Positions 15,965-24,462 of a DNA stretch of 64,000 nucleotides are shown piece by piece (position 1 is the first letter of the stretch; the number at the start of each line of letters is the position of its first letter). Origin of the DNA: Vicinamibacterales bacterium (GTDB taxonomy: Bacteria > Acidobacteriota > Vicinamibacteria > Vicinamibacterales > UBA2999); the NCBI GenBank assembly GCA_041659285.1, contig JBAZYO010000013.1, forward strand, positions 62,001-126,000. The letters run 5' to 3'. The position numbers and the translations under genes are program-made. The notes below the pieces were generated by a model. The model saw nothing but the letters and a program-made list of their open reading frames with translations. It was not told the origin of the DNA and ran no database searches.

Positions 15965-18139
15965 ATGCGTGCATGGTGGCGATCCGTTGGTACGAAGCCG
16001 CGTCCAGGCGCGGTGATTGATGAAGTGCGGCGTGCGCAAGCGGCCCTCGCCGAGTTGTCGGACGAACAGCTCGATGATTGGTTGAAACGCGCAACGAAGC
16101 TGGCCGACGTTGTCGCCGGCGCGGCGGTGCTCATCCACAAGGTGCTGGGATTCGACCTGTTCGATGTCCAACTCCAGGCCGCACTCGCCCTGGCGGACGG
16201 CAAGGTCGTCGAAATGCAAACTGGCGAAGGCAAGACGGTGGCGGCTGTGCCGGCGATTGTCTGGCTCGCGCGATCCGGACTGGGCGTTCATGTGCTGACC
16301 GCCAACGATTACCTCTCGAGGCGTGATGCTGCCTGGATGGGCGGCATCTACCGGCGCCTCGGGCTATCGGTCGGCGTGATCCAGCAGGAGATGACGAGCG
16401 TAGAGCGTCGCGCGGCCTATGGCTGCGCCATCACCTATGGGACCGCAAACGAGGTGGGCTTCGACTACCTCCGCGATCAACTGGTGCTCGACACCGCCGA
16501 CCGCGTGTTGCGGCCCTTTGCCGCAGCGGTGCTGGACGAGGCAGACTCCGCGCTGATAGACGAGGCCCGCATTCCGCTCGTCATTGCTGGAGGGGCAACC
16601 AATGCGGGCGATGAAGCCTTCCGCGCCGACCGGGCCGTGCGTTGTTTGCGTCCAGGCGATTACTCCACCGATGACAGCGGCCGCAATGTGGCGCTGACGC
16701 CGTCTGGGCTTGCGGCGGTGGAGCACATGCTGGGGTGCGACCTCTACGTAATCAGGCAACCCCAGGAAGGGGTTGCCTCCACCGAGCACGACATCTTGCA
16801 ACCCCAAGAAGCTGTTGCCACGACCGAGGGCGCCGGATCGTTGATGGCGGCGGTTCATGAAGCGCTCCATGCCCACGCGTTGCTGCGCCGCGACGTCGAC
16901 TACGTAGTGCGTGACGGCCAAGTGCTCTCCGTCGATGAATTCAAGGGCCGCATTGTTCGCGACCGTCGCTGGCCGGGTCGATTGCAGACCGCGCTCGAGT
17001 GCAAGGAAGGTGTGGCCCGAAAAGTCCAGGGCCGCGTGCTCGGCTGCGTGACGATTGAGAACCTGATCGCGCTCTATCCGACGGTCTGCGGAATGAGCGG
17101 CACCGCGGCCACGCAGGCGCGAGACTTCCGCGAGATGTACGAGCTGGATGTCGCGGTCATTCCAACCCACCGGCCGATGATCCGCATCGATTATCCGGAT
17201 AAGGTCTTCGCGACGAGGGCTGAGAAGGAGACGGCGATCGTGGCTGAAATCCGCGCGACTCACGCGAGTGGCCGACCAGTGCTCGTCGGCACGGCCAGCG
17301 TCCAGGAATCGGAAGCGCTGAGCCGTCAGCTCGCCGACATCGACCACGTTGTGCTCAACGCGCGCAACGAAGAGGCCGAAGCGGCGGTCATCGCGCGAGC
17401 CGGTGAACGCGGCGCCGTCACCATCTCCACTAACATGGCCGGTCGTGGTGTTGACATCAAGCTCGGCGACGGCGTCGCCGTCCTGGGCGGACTGCATGTC
17501 GTCGGGACCACGCGCTACGAGAGCCGGAGGGTCGATCACCAGCTGCGCGGACGCGCGGGGCGGCAAGGCGATCCCGGCAGTTCGCGGTTCTTCGTGTCGC
17601 TCGAAGACCCATTGATGGTGAAGTTCGGCGCCGACTGCGCGGCACCCGACCAGGCGCAGCGGATCGCCGAGGGACAGAATCTCGACATCCGCCTGCTGCT
17701 CCGCAAGTACGAGACCGTAGTCGAGGCTCAGCGCCGGTTGACCGGTACGCGTCGTGAGCGGGTGCTGACGGGAGAACAGCCGTGCGGGTCTGAGTTGGGG
17801 CGGTTGGTCATGCTGCACACCATCGACGAGCTGTGGTCCGACTACCTGACTGCCGTCAACAACCTGCGCGCCGATTCCGTGTGGATCTCCCTCGGCACCG
17901 CGAATCCATTTGCCAACTACATCGTGCAAGTTCACGGGATGTTCGGGGAGTTTCAACGGGCCATCGATGACGAATGGCCGAACCGACTCGAACAGGCGCA
18001 GACGGAAGGCATTGACCCCCGGCAGCGTGGCGCGACGTGGACCTACCTGACAACGGATGAGCCGTTTGGCCACGTTACCGAGCGCATCATGCGAGGCCTG
18101 CGGCAAATGGTCAGGCGCAACCTATCCGGTCAGGCATGA
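15965..18139 (+). CDS. accessory SecA-like translocase ATPase, shortened
   Basis: A 724-residue SecA-family motor that would drive proteins through SecYEG. Motor motifs are intact: Walker A (MQTGEGKTVA), HVLTANDYLSRRDA, GTANEVGFDYLRD, Walker B (DEADSALIDEARIPLVI), TNMAGRGVDIKLG and ESRRVDHQLRGRAGRQGDPG. It is about 100-200 residues shorter than housekeeping SecA: between the motor and the HTIDELWSDYL helix only about 70 residues remain, so the helical wing domain is largely missing, and there is no C-terminal zinc tail. The start is chosen for AGGGAG 6 nt upstream. A palindromic repeat lies in frame in the middle. It is probably a second SecA (SecA2-like) acquired with its leader ORF; the housekeeping secA is not in this window. 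Confidence 0.85.
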   Translation: MRAWWRSVGTKPRPGAVIDEVRRAQAALAELSDEQLDDWLKRATKLADVVAGAAVLIHKVLGFDLFDVQLQAALALADGKVVEMQTGEGKTVAAVPAIVWLARSGLGVHVLTANDYLSRRDAAWMGGIYRRLGLSVGVIQQEMTSVERRAAYGCAITYGTANEVGFDYLRDQLVLDTADRVLRPFAAAVLDEADSALIDEARIPLVIAGGATNAGDEAFRADRAVRCLRPGDYSTDDSGRNVALTPSGLAAVEHMLGCDLYVIRQPQEGVASTEHDILQPQEAVATTEGAGSLMAAVHEALHAHALLRRDVDYVVRDGQVLSVDEFKGRIVRDRRWPGRLQTALECKEGVARKVQGRVLGCVTIENLIALYPTVCGMSGTAATQARDFREMYELDVAVIPTHRPMIRIDYPDKVFATRAEKETAIVAEIRATHASGRPVLVGTASVQESEALSRQLADIDHVVLNARNEEAEAAVIARAGERGAVTISTNMAGRGVDIKLGDGVAVLGGLHVVGTTRYESRRVDHQLRGRAGRQGDPGSSRFFVSLEDPLMVKFGADCAAPDQAQRIAEGQNLDIRLLLRKYETVVEAQRRLTGTRRERVLTGEQPCGSELGRLVMLHTIDELWSDYLTAVNNLRADSVWISLGTANPFANYIVQVHGMFGEFQRAIDDEWPNRLEQAQTEGIDPRQRGATWTYLTTDEPFGHVTERIMRGLRQMVRRNLSGQA
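16755..16777 (+). repeat. palindromic repeat inside the secA gene
   Basis: GGCAACCCC (16755-16763), 5-nt loop, GGGGTTGCC (16769-16777): a perfect 9-bp stem. A degraded second copy follows at about 16798-16820. They encode the two similar segments QPQEGVAST and QPQEAVATT, absent from ordinary SecA. The shape resembles the GGCACCCC/GGGGTGCC repeats near 24.5 and 34.1 kb. Confidence 0.65.
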
Positions 18140-18267
18140 CATGGCGATGTCGATTCTCCGATGACTGGATTGTGCCGAACCGGCGTGTGCGAATTGGCGC
18201 TTGCGGTCTGACTTGGCTGAGCGGCCGACTAATGTCGCGTCTTTCTCCCGGTTACATAAGGCCCGCG

Positions 18268-18292
18268 CGGTTGGCCTTCGCGCGATCATGAT
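18268..18292 (+). repeat. 25-bp repeat from the kinase 3' end, copy 2
   Basis: Second copy of the kinase-end repeat at 15044. The bases between the secA stop and 18392 otherwise show no gene. Confidence 0.6.
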
Positions 18293-18391
18293 GCCGTGCT
18301 CCTGGCGCAATGAGCCGAGGCCCTTCGTGGGCGGTTTCAACGACTTGAGGAGACGCCGGCGGTGAGGGACAAAGACAGGCCGTTGCTAGTT

Positions 18392-18736
18392 TCAAGAATT
18401 GTCGTTGCCAGCTACGAACGCCCGCTCGGCAGTCTCCCAGGCCTCAAACACTCGCGTGCCCAGCTCCGTCGCCGTGTAGTAACGGCGCGGCAAACCGATA
18501 CCGCCCGGCGGCAGTGGGTCTTGTCGCGAGCGTAGATATCCCTTCCGAACCATACGACCGAGTGTCACGTACGCCGTTCCACGTTTCAATCGGCCTTCGG
18601 AGAGCATGACCATCTGCAGCCCGAACAACTCCCGATGCTGAATGAGCATCTCGATGATAAGTCGCTCTGCTATCCCTAGCTTCGGAAGCGTTTCGCTCAC
18701 AGATGATAGCCCGTCGTCCGAATGTGATGATCCCAT
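18392..18736 (-). CDS. PadR-like winged-helix regulator
   Basis: A 114-residue protein with a PadR-like winged helix: AERLIIEMLIQHRELFGLQM, EGRLKRGTAYVTLGRMVRKG and PRRYYTATELGTRVFEAWE. The charged N-terminus before the first helix is unusual. It stands alone: no permease gene follows on its strand, so its target is not obvious. It could be left over from a permease operon broken by rearrangement, or could act on the permease at 21195. Base composition here is visibly less GC-rich than in the flanking core genes. Confidence 0.75.
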   Translation of the reverse strand: MGSSHSDDGLSSVSETLPKLGIAERLIIEMLIQHRELFGLQMVMLSEGRLKRGTAYVTLGRMVRKGYLRSRQDPLPPGGIGLPRRYYTATELGTRVFEAWETAERAFVAGNDNS

Positions 18737-19227
18737 GTCGGCGCGATGCGATCAATCGCCACGGAGGCCGGTCTCCGACGTGTTCCGTTATCTGCGCAGC
18801 CGGCTCACCGAGTCCACAGTTTCGCATCAGCCTTGGGAAGGACTTCCCAGTGACGACCCGACGCGTCGGTGAGACGGTTGATCCAATCGCCCATCGTCGT
18901 TCGCCCCGACAAATCGAGTTTCGGCCACCTACCGCGCTGCTCGATAAACACCCCTTGCTTTTGATCGATTGCCTCGACACTGTCCATCCCCTCACCGTTC
19001 CCCCGGTTGCGCCGAAGCCAGCGTCAACGACGTTTTTGTCGGTGAGCCCCGCGACTGTGAGAGTCAATGATGCTCGCAAGGTTACGGTTACCGGCACACT
19101 GGTCGATCGTGTCGCAGTGGTGACCGCAAATGGTCTCCGCTTGGACAGTGGTGTTGGCGCGTTAGTCGTTATTCGGTGGTTGATGGAACAACATCATTAG
19201 TGCCGACAGGCTCTCAGCAAACTAAAG

Positions 19228-19312
19228 TCAACGACTTAGCCTGTGGAAGTTCGATACAGCGAAATGGCTGGATCCGTAAGCTGTTGATAGCGACAGCTTT
19301 AGGAGCTGGCTC
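19228..19312 (+). repeat. 85-bp direct repeat, copy 1
   Basis: About nine tenths identical by eye to 24087-24171. Copy 2 ends in the 3' CCA end of tRNA-Asn; this copy ends in the same GGAGCTGGCTC without the tRNA body. The pair flanks the MauJ-like gene and the second permease, as expected for the ends of an inserted or duplicated segment. Confidence 0.8.
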
Positions 19313-19339
19313 GCCGCACTGGACGATTTCCGCAACTGG
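19305..19339 (+). repeat. 35-bp direct repeat, copy 2
   Basis: Identical to 14148-14182 and overlapping the end of the 85-bp repeat, so two repeat pairs share this junction. Confidence 0.8.
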
Positions 19340-19460
19340 TTGATACGCGGGGCGGCGTAAGTCTATTGTTTTGTGCCTGATTCTGCGACTTCAGCTTTTC
19401 GCGGAGCCGCTTCTCCCTCTTGGCGTTGCAAACCCGCGAAGCCTTGCACGGAATGGACCC

Positions 19461-19497
19461 GGCTATTGCTGTTGAGGGCTCGCAACCAGCAATAGCC
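19461..19497 (+). promoter_or_regulatory. strong hairpin before the MauJ-like gene
   Basis: GGCTATTGCTG (19461-19471) faces CAGCAATAGCC (19487-19497), 11 bp perfect. An alternative register adds GTTG/CAAC inside with a one-base bulge. No uridine tract follows. It lies 48 nt before the chosen start of the downstream gene and may be a leader structure or a repeat remnant. Confidence 0.5.
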
Positions 19498-19545
19498 ACA
19501 ACTGCGGCGCCCAAGTGTGAACCGCCACAGCCGTATGATCGGGAG

Positions 19546-20841
19546 ATGCCGTTCGCCGTTGTCGCAGTGGAAACGCGTATTCTGTGGCCCGCCACTGATA
19601 CGTCAATTCAATTCGCTGGTCAGACTCTGACTTTGAGGCCCGGCACGTCGAAACTCTATCCGACGGTTTATACGAAATACGATCCGGACACACAGGAAGC
19701 GTGGGGGGACGCGCACTCCCTCCTCCGACGTTTTCTCAGCGCGCTCGCATGGTCGGGCGAGCAGGCAGTTCGAGACGTGACTAGCGGCGGCGGAGGCTTC
19801 CCGATCAAACTCGGGCGCGCCGAGGAACTCCCGACGGAGCGCGAGCCATCGACCGAACCGTTCCGCTGGGAGCCGCCTGCTGACTACCTACCAGAGCCCT
19901 CGGATCAGCGCGCCAAGTTGGCATTGGCGCTCTACCGAGAAGCGCTCGGGCTTGAGCACGAGAATCTACCTTACGCATTTCTCGGATTCGCGAAGGTCTT
20001 GAATATCATCGGTAACGGTAAGGCGCAGGTCGCGTGGATTAACGGCGCTATTGGCGGAATCAAGGATCACGTTGCCCGCGCGCGAGTGTCCCAAATCCAA
20101 GCAGATGGGCAAGACGTTGGTGATTACCTCTATGGTTCGGGCCGCTGCGCCGTCGCGCACGCCGCCAATGATCCAGTAGTCGATCCAGACGACGCGGCCG
20201 ACACGATGAGGCTCGGGAAGGATTTGCCCGTCGCAAAGGCTCTTGCCCAGCACTTTATCGAAGTTGAACTTGGGATCAAGAGTCGCTCTACGATCTACTC
20301 AGAACATTTGTACGAACTCAAAGGTTTCCATGAGCTCCTCGGCCGGGAGCTAATCACGCATATCCGAAATGTCGGCACCGCCGAGGGTGCCACTCCACCA
20401 GAAATTCCACCGATTTCTGTGAGGGTCGATCTGCACGGAAGTCAAATCGAGGCTGAGTTCTCAAACCTTCAGCCGCTAGACCTGGGAGTCGGAAAGGGAC
20501 GAGCAGTACTCAATTGCCAGTCGTCAGACGGCCGCCTCCGAATCGGCCTCCTCCTCGATTTTGAAGGCGAACGGCTTGGCTTTGACCCTGAGTGTGACGT
20601 CCACATTAGCGATGACGGATCCCCAGAAGCCGTCGATCACGCCATCGCACGACTCAGATTCCTGCGCGGGATGATTTCAAATGGCAGGACCGAAGTTCGA
20701 GATGCTGCGACGGGCCGCCGGCTCGGTCGCACCGATCCGTGCATCCCCACAAACATCGATCCCGGTGGAAGTATAGAGAATATTGAGAGGCGAATCGTGC
20801 AGCTAGAAACCGAGCGAGCAACTCGAAAGACGGCAACATGA
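19546..20841 (+). CDS. MauJ-like protein with a HEPN-like Rx4H motif
   Basis: A 431-residue protein resembling proteins annotated as methylamine utilization MauJ, although no mau genes are nearby. It begins PFAVVAVETRILWPATDTS; a central helical part follows (YAFLGFAKVLNIIGNGKAQV). The motif SGRCAVAHAAND places Arg200 and His205 in the R-x4-H pattern of HEPN ribonuclease domains. A beta-rich C-terminal part follows. Start: the frame stays open upstream to 19420, but that stretch contains a perfect hairpin and looks non-coding, while the ATG at 19546 matches where the conserved part begins. The stop overlaps the next gene as ATGA. Role unknown; a toxin or defence function is possible. Confidence 0.65.
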   Translation: MPFAVVAVETRILWPATDTSIQFAGQTLTLRPGTSKLYPTVYTKYDPDTQEAWGDAHSLLRRFLSALAWSGEQAVRDVTSGGGGFPIKLGRAEELPTEREPSTEPFRWEPPADYLPEPSDQRAKLALALYREALGLEHENLPYAFLGFAKVLNIIGNGKAQVAWINGAIGGIKDHVARARVSQIQADGQDVGDYLYGSGRCAVAHAANDPVVDPDDAADTMRLGKDLPVAKALAQHFIEVELGIKSRSTIYSEHLYELKGFHELLGRELITHIRNVGTAEGATPPEIPPISVRVDLHGSQIEAEFSNLQPLDLGVGKGRAVLNCQSSDGRLRIGLLLDFEGERLGFDPECDVHISDDGSPEAVDHAIARLRFLRGMISNGRTEVRDAATGRRLGRTDPCIPTNIDPGGSIENIERRIVQLETERATRKTAT

Positions 20842-21056
20842 GTGAACGTCGAAGACTCGATTTCAGGATCCGTGTCTTAGACGTCGCGGAAGACGACCAC
20901 TTCAAGATCGAGCTCCTCCCGCATCCTGATCGCTATGATGAAGTGGTCATCGACGGGGCACCTTGCCTCTTAGCCAATCGCCCCAACCCTCTGGCCCTTT
21001 GGGCTGGCGGCTCCAGCGCGGACCGGCGATATAGAGCGGTCGATCCATCCCGCTAA
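20838..21056 (+). CDS. small protein coupled to the MauJ-like gene
   Basis: A 72-residue frame starting inside the stop of the previous gene (ATGA), so translation is probably coupled. The first 40 residues look like real protein (DFRIRVLDVAEDDHFKIELL); the rest (ANRPNPLALWAGGSSADRRY) looks like read-through into unrelated DNA, so the original 3' end may be lost. No family recognised. Between its stop and 21195 I see no gene. Confidence 0.5.
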   Translation: MSERRRLDFRIRVLDVAEDDHFKIELLPHPDRYDEVVIDGAPCLLANRPNPLALWAGGSSADRRYRAVDPSR

Positions 21057-21194
21057 TCATAGCTGGCCGACCCGGGAGTCTGTTGCCGCCCGAACGGCGC
21101 GGACGATTCGCGCATTGAGCGGAACCGCTCGGTAGGGTTCTGATTGACAATCGTTCGGCGCCTCTCCATAGTGTCCGAGTCGCAGGATGTACCG

Positions 21195-23627
21195 ATGACT
21201 TCACCGAGTTCTCTTAGTCGCGGTTGGCGATTGTTTGCCGAAGACCTCCGATTTGCCTCTCGCCGTCTCTGGCGCGCGCGTGGGTTTGCGATCGTGGCGG
21301 TCGCAATGCTGGCGCTCGGCATCGGCGTCAACATCGCGATGTTCACCGTTGCGAACACCGCTCTGTTCAAGGGCTTTTCAGAGGTTCGCGAGAACGATCG
21401 AATCCTATATCTAACGACGACGAAGAAGGCGGTCAGCTATCCCGATTATCAGGATTGGCAGTCGCACGCGCGGTCATTCGACAGCATTGCGATGGCGCGA
21501 GGAGTTTTCACGACACTCGGTAGCGACAGTGGCGCGCCGGCAACGTACTTTACGACCCAAGTAACCGCGAACGCCTTTGCATTGCTCGGTGTAGAGCCGA
21601 TTCTAGGGCGCGACTTCCTGCCATCGGATCAGCACGCTGGTGCCATGCCCGTCGTGATTCTGCGTCACGACCTCTGGAAGAGTCGGTTTGCCGGGAGTCC
21701 AACGATGATCGGCTCGGCGATCAGGCTCAATGGCGTTTCCACGGTGGTGATCGGCGTCATGCCGCCGAACTTCTCGTTCCCAGAAGACCAGTCGCTGTGG
21801 ACTCCGCTTGTGCCAACCGAGGCAGCGCTCAGACGGGAATCGTTCTTTGCACGTTACGCATTCGGACGGCTTGCGCAGGGTGCGACTCGTGACAGCGCGA
21901 CGGCCGAAATGGAGACCATTGGCCGCCAGCTTGCGAGTGCCTATCCAAATACAAACAGCGGTCGCTATCCCGTCGTGCATGACTTCAGGGAATTCTTCAT
22001 CGGCGAGGACGGCACGAAGACGTACAAAGCGCTTTGGGGAGCGGTTGCCTTGGTGTTGCTGATCGCATCCGGGAATGTCGCTAATCTTCTCCTCAACCGA
22101 TCGATGCGGCGGTCGCGCGAGATTTCGGTTTGCCTGGCACTCGGCGCACGGCGCGCACAGGTGGTTCGTTCGATCCTGCTCGAGAGCGCCCTGCTGTCAG
22201 GCGCGGCAGGCTTCGTCGGCTGGTGGATCGCCGAGCAGTGTGTGGGTGCGTATGTGTCGGCCCAAGCAGGTACGCCCACTGCCGCACTGAGCTACACCGC
22301 AGACATCCAGCTACTTGTCTACGCCGTAGTCGTCTCAATGGTCGCAGGGAGTCTCGTCGGCCTCCCTGCGGCGCTTTGGATGACGAGATCCAGCATCAAT
22401 CACACATTGAATGATAACAGCCGTGGCGTGGCCGGTACCCCTCGCACCAAGAGGTTGGCTGACGTTCTGATTACAGCCGAAATCGCATTGGCACTGGTCG
22501 TCCTGACTGGCGCCGGTCTTATGGCGCGCAGTGTGTTCAATGTGTATACGGCAAACATCGGCGTCAATCCGACAAACGTATTGACGATGTCGATGTACGT
22601 TGCGCCGGAATCCTATCCTGGCAACGCCGAGCAGATTTCGTTCTATCAACGCCTCTCTGCTCGCTTGCAGCGAGTCCCCGGCGTGCAATCCTTGGCGATT
22701 GCGTCCGTCGCTCCAACCGACAGGGCGGCACACGCACCGTACGCGATAGGGAGTGCGCTATTGACTGATAAAGGAGCACAGCCGACGGTTGGCCGCATGA
22801 TCGTCGGCCCTGGATACTTTGAAACGATGGAGGCGAGTATCGTTTCCGGCCGAGACTTCAACGACTTCGATGACTCTTCCGCCGCGCCGGTCGCCATCGT
22901 CAACCAGTCGTTTGTAAGACAAAACTCGGCCGCGGAGCCGGTGCTGGGCACGCGCATTCAATTGTTTCAGGATGCACACCCTCAGTCGTTCACGATTGTG
23001 GGCACAGCCAGCGATATCGTTCAGAGCGATCGCACGCGACAGGACGCTGAAGCGTTGGTGTATGTGCCATACCTGCAACGACCGCAACCGAACATGTTCG
23101 TGTTCGCGCGCACCCGGGTTCAACCAGCAGCTCTCGCAACCGCCTTCTCTACCCAAGTGGAGGCGATGGACGCGACCCTGCCCGTTCCTGGCCTGATGCC
23201 TCTTGCTGACCGTTTCGCACGCGCGTACCGATTCGAGCGCAACATGACGGCGATCTTGATGGGCTTTGCTGCGTTGGCGCTCTTACTGGCCGTGGTAGGT
23301 CTCTATGCTGTCGTCGCGCATTCAGTCGGAATGCGTAATCGCGAGATTGGCATCAGGAGAGCCCTTGGCGCCAGTACCCGGCAGATCAGAAATCTTGTGC
23401 TGCGGGAAGCGGCCGTTCCGCTGGTCGCGGGTCTGACGATCGGGGTCTCAGCATCGGCGGCGCTCGCGCCGGTGATGGAGCCCATCCTCGTGAGAGTATC
23501 CGGCGTCGATCCGGCCATTCTCGGCACCGCGTCCTTGACCCTGGCAGTCGCTGCCGTCGCTGCGTGCCTGCTTCCGGCTCGGCACGCACTGCAAATCGAT
23601 CCGGCAATCATCCTCAGGCAGGAGTAA
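21195..23627 (+). CDS. ABC transporter permease, duplicated FtsX/MacB type (ADOP)
   Basis: An 810-residue permease built like the one at 9367: DLRFASRRLWRARGFAIVAV and LALGIGVNIAMFTVANTALF open the first module, LIASGNVANLLLNRSMRRSR follows, and MRNREIGIRRALGASTRQIR marks the second. It ends in the usual LLPARHALQIDP. The ATG at 21195 is preferred over an upstream one because AGGA lies 8 nt before it and the cytoplasmic helix then starts normally. No ATPase gene is adjacent. It lies between the two 85-bp repeats and its base composition is less GC-rich than the core genes. Confidence 0.88.
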   Translation: MTSPSSLSRGWRLFAEDLRFASRRLWRARGFAIVAVAMLALGIGVNIAMFTVANTALFKGFSEVRENDRILYLTTTKKAVSYPDYQDWQSHARSFDSIAMARGVFTTLGSDSGAPATYFTTQVTANAFALLGVEPILGRDFLPSDQHAGAMPVVILRHDLWKSRFAGSPTMIGSAIRLNGVSTVVIGVMPPNFSFPEDQSLWTPLVPTEAALRRESFFARYAFGRLAQGATRDSATAEMETIGRQLASAYPNTNSGRYPVVHDFREFFIGEDGTKTYKALWGAVALVLLIASGNVANLLLNRSMRRSREISVCLALGARRAQVVRSILLESALLSGAAGFVGWWIAEQCVGAYVSAQAGTPTAALSYTADIQLLVYAVVVSMVAGSLVGLPAALWMTRSSINHTLNDNSRGVAGTPRTKRLADVLITAEIALALVVLTGAGLMARSVFNVYTANIGVNPTNVLTMSMYVAPESYPGNAEQISFYQRLSARLQRVPGVQSLAIASVAPTDRAAHAPYAIGSALLTDKGAQPTVGRMIVGPGYFETMEASIVSGRDFNDFDDSSAAPVAIVNQSFVRQNSAAEPVLGTRIQLFQDAHPQSFTIVGTASDIVQSDRTRQDAEALVYVPYLQRPQPNMFVFARTRVQPAALATAFSTQVEAMDATLPVPGLMPLADRFARAYRFERNMTAILMGFAALALLLAVVGLYAVVAHSVGMRNREIGIRRALGASTRQIRNLVLREAAVPLVAGLTIGVSASAALAPVMEPILVRVSGVDPAILGTASLTLAVAAVAACLLPARHALQIDPAIILRQE

Positions 23628-23832
23628 GGATGCTTCGTTGGAGTTCCATCCGCCCTGGAACGGGTATCCGCGCAGGCACAATCCCGCCACATGATGGGTC
23701 GATTTACGGAATGGTCGCGGGCACTCGCTAGCGATTTGCAATCCATTATGATGCGCATCATGACGATCAGCGCTCCGCACACAGTGTGACTCAGGACGCG
23801 CGCTAGGCGCTGCGGCACCTAAGCGACCACCA

Positions 23833-24012
23833 GCGTTCGCAATGGCGGCAGTCATCACCATGGGGCTCGGTATCGGCGCGAACACGGCGATGTTCACGAC
23901 GCTGAATGCGATCGTGTTGAAGCGATCACCGATTACGTGCCCCGACGAGCTGATGGGGATCGCGCCCGTCAATTCATCTCGCCTCGATCGCGTGGCTGCG
24001 CTCAGGCACTGA
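23833..24012 (+). pseudogene. N-terminal scrap of a third ADOP permease
   Basis: The frame reads AFAMAAVITMGLGIGANTAM, FTTLNAIVLKRSPITCPDEL and MGIAPVN before a stop. This is the first membrane helix and following loop of a duplicated-type permease. About 60 of some 800 residues remain and no start is visible. It lies between the intact permease and the second 85-bp repeat. Confidence 0.75.
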
Positions 24013-24086
24013 TGTCTGTTCGCTAACAGGCTGGCGGTGCCGCGATTGACCCGGGCCCAAAGTTCTTTGTTCTCTACCTGGCCTGA

Positions 24087-24171
24087 TCAACGACTTAGCT
24101 TGTGGAAGTTCGATACAGTCAAATGGCCGGTTTCGTAAGCTATTGATAGAGCGAGCTTTAGGAGCTGGCTC
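24087..24171 (+). repeat. 85-bp direct repeat, copy 2, abutting tRNA-Asn
   Basis: Second copy of the repeat at 19228. It runs into the encoded CCA end of tRNA-Asn and thus marks the boundary between the accessory region and the tRNA. Confidence 0.8.
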
Positions 24172-24240
24172 CTCGGGCTGGACTCGAACCAGCAACCCTC
24201 CGGTTAACAGCCGGATGCTCTGCCATTGAGCTACCGAGGA
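24166..24240 (-). tRNA. tRNA-Asn (anticodon GTT)
   Basis: Minus-strand cloverleaf: acceptor TCCTCGG/CCGAGGA, D arm GCTCAATGGCAGAGC, anticodon stem TCCGG/CCGGA around loop CTGTTAA, T arm GCTGGTTCGAGTCCAGC, discriminator G and encoded CCA. Its 3' side faces the repeat-rich accessory region, the usual geometry of an integration site. Confidence 0.95.
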
Positions 24241-24462
24241 ATACAGGCAGGACTTCTCTTGGGGAGAAGAACCCCCATCGTAAGACAGAACAGGGGGCCG
24301 CCGCAAGCATTCCGGCCAACGGACCACCGAATTTCCTCGCCTAACCGCCCATGGCCGAACCATCCACCGCCCGCCTCCGCGCCCGATTCGCGCGCTACGA
24401 GCGGACTGATCGGCCCGGCGCACTCGACCCTCCGTTTGCGGCAGAATGGGGCCGTACTGCGA

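Larger units (their letters stand above)
18737..19460. other. gene-poor stretch carrying the repeat junction
   Basis: No convincing gene in about 700 bases. A possible 60-codon frame on the minus strand (18805-18987, ending RLTDASGRHWEVLPKADAKL) has no recognisable relatives and a poor ribosome-binding site. The stretch contains the 85-bp repeat copy 1 and the 35-bp repeat copy 2, which overlap at 19305-19312. Confidence 0.4.

Noticed and set aside
16364..18106. A 580-codon open frame opposite the accessory secA
   Set aside because: The plus strand carries all SecA motifs; the antisense product has shadow composition.
18805..18987. A 60-codon minus-strand ORF
   Set aside because: No family, weak ribosome-binding site, and it lies in decayed sequence; too little to call a gene.
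19420..19545. N-terminal extension of the MauJ-like gene
   Set aside because: The stretch contains a perfect hairpin and low-quality protein sequence; the conserved part begins at 19546.
12400..24165. Integrase or transposase for the accessory region
   Set aside because: All frames were read; no tyrosine or serine recombinase and no transposase motif was found.
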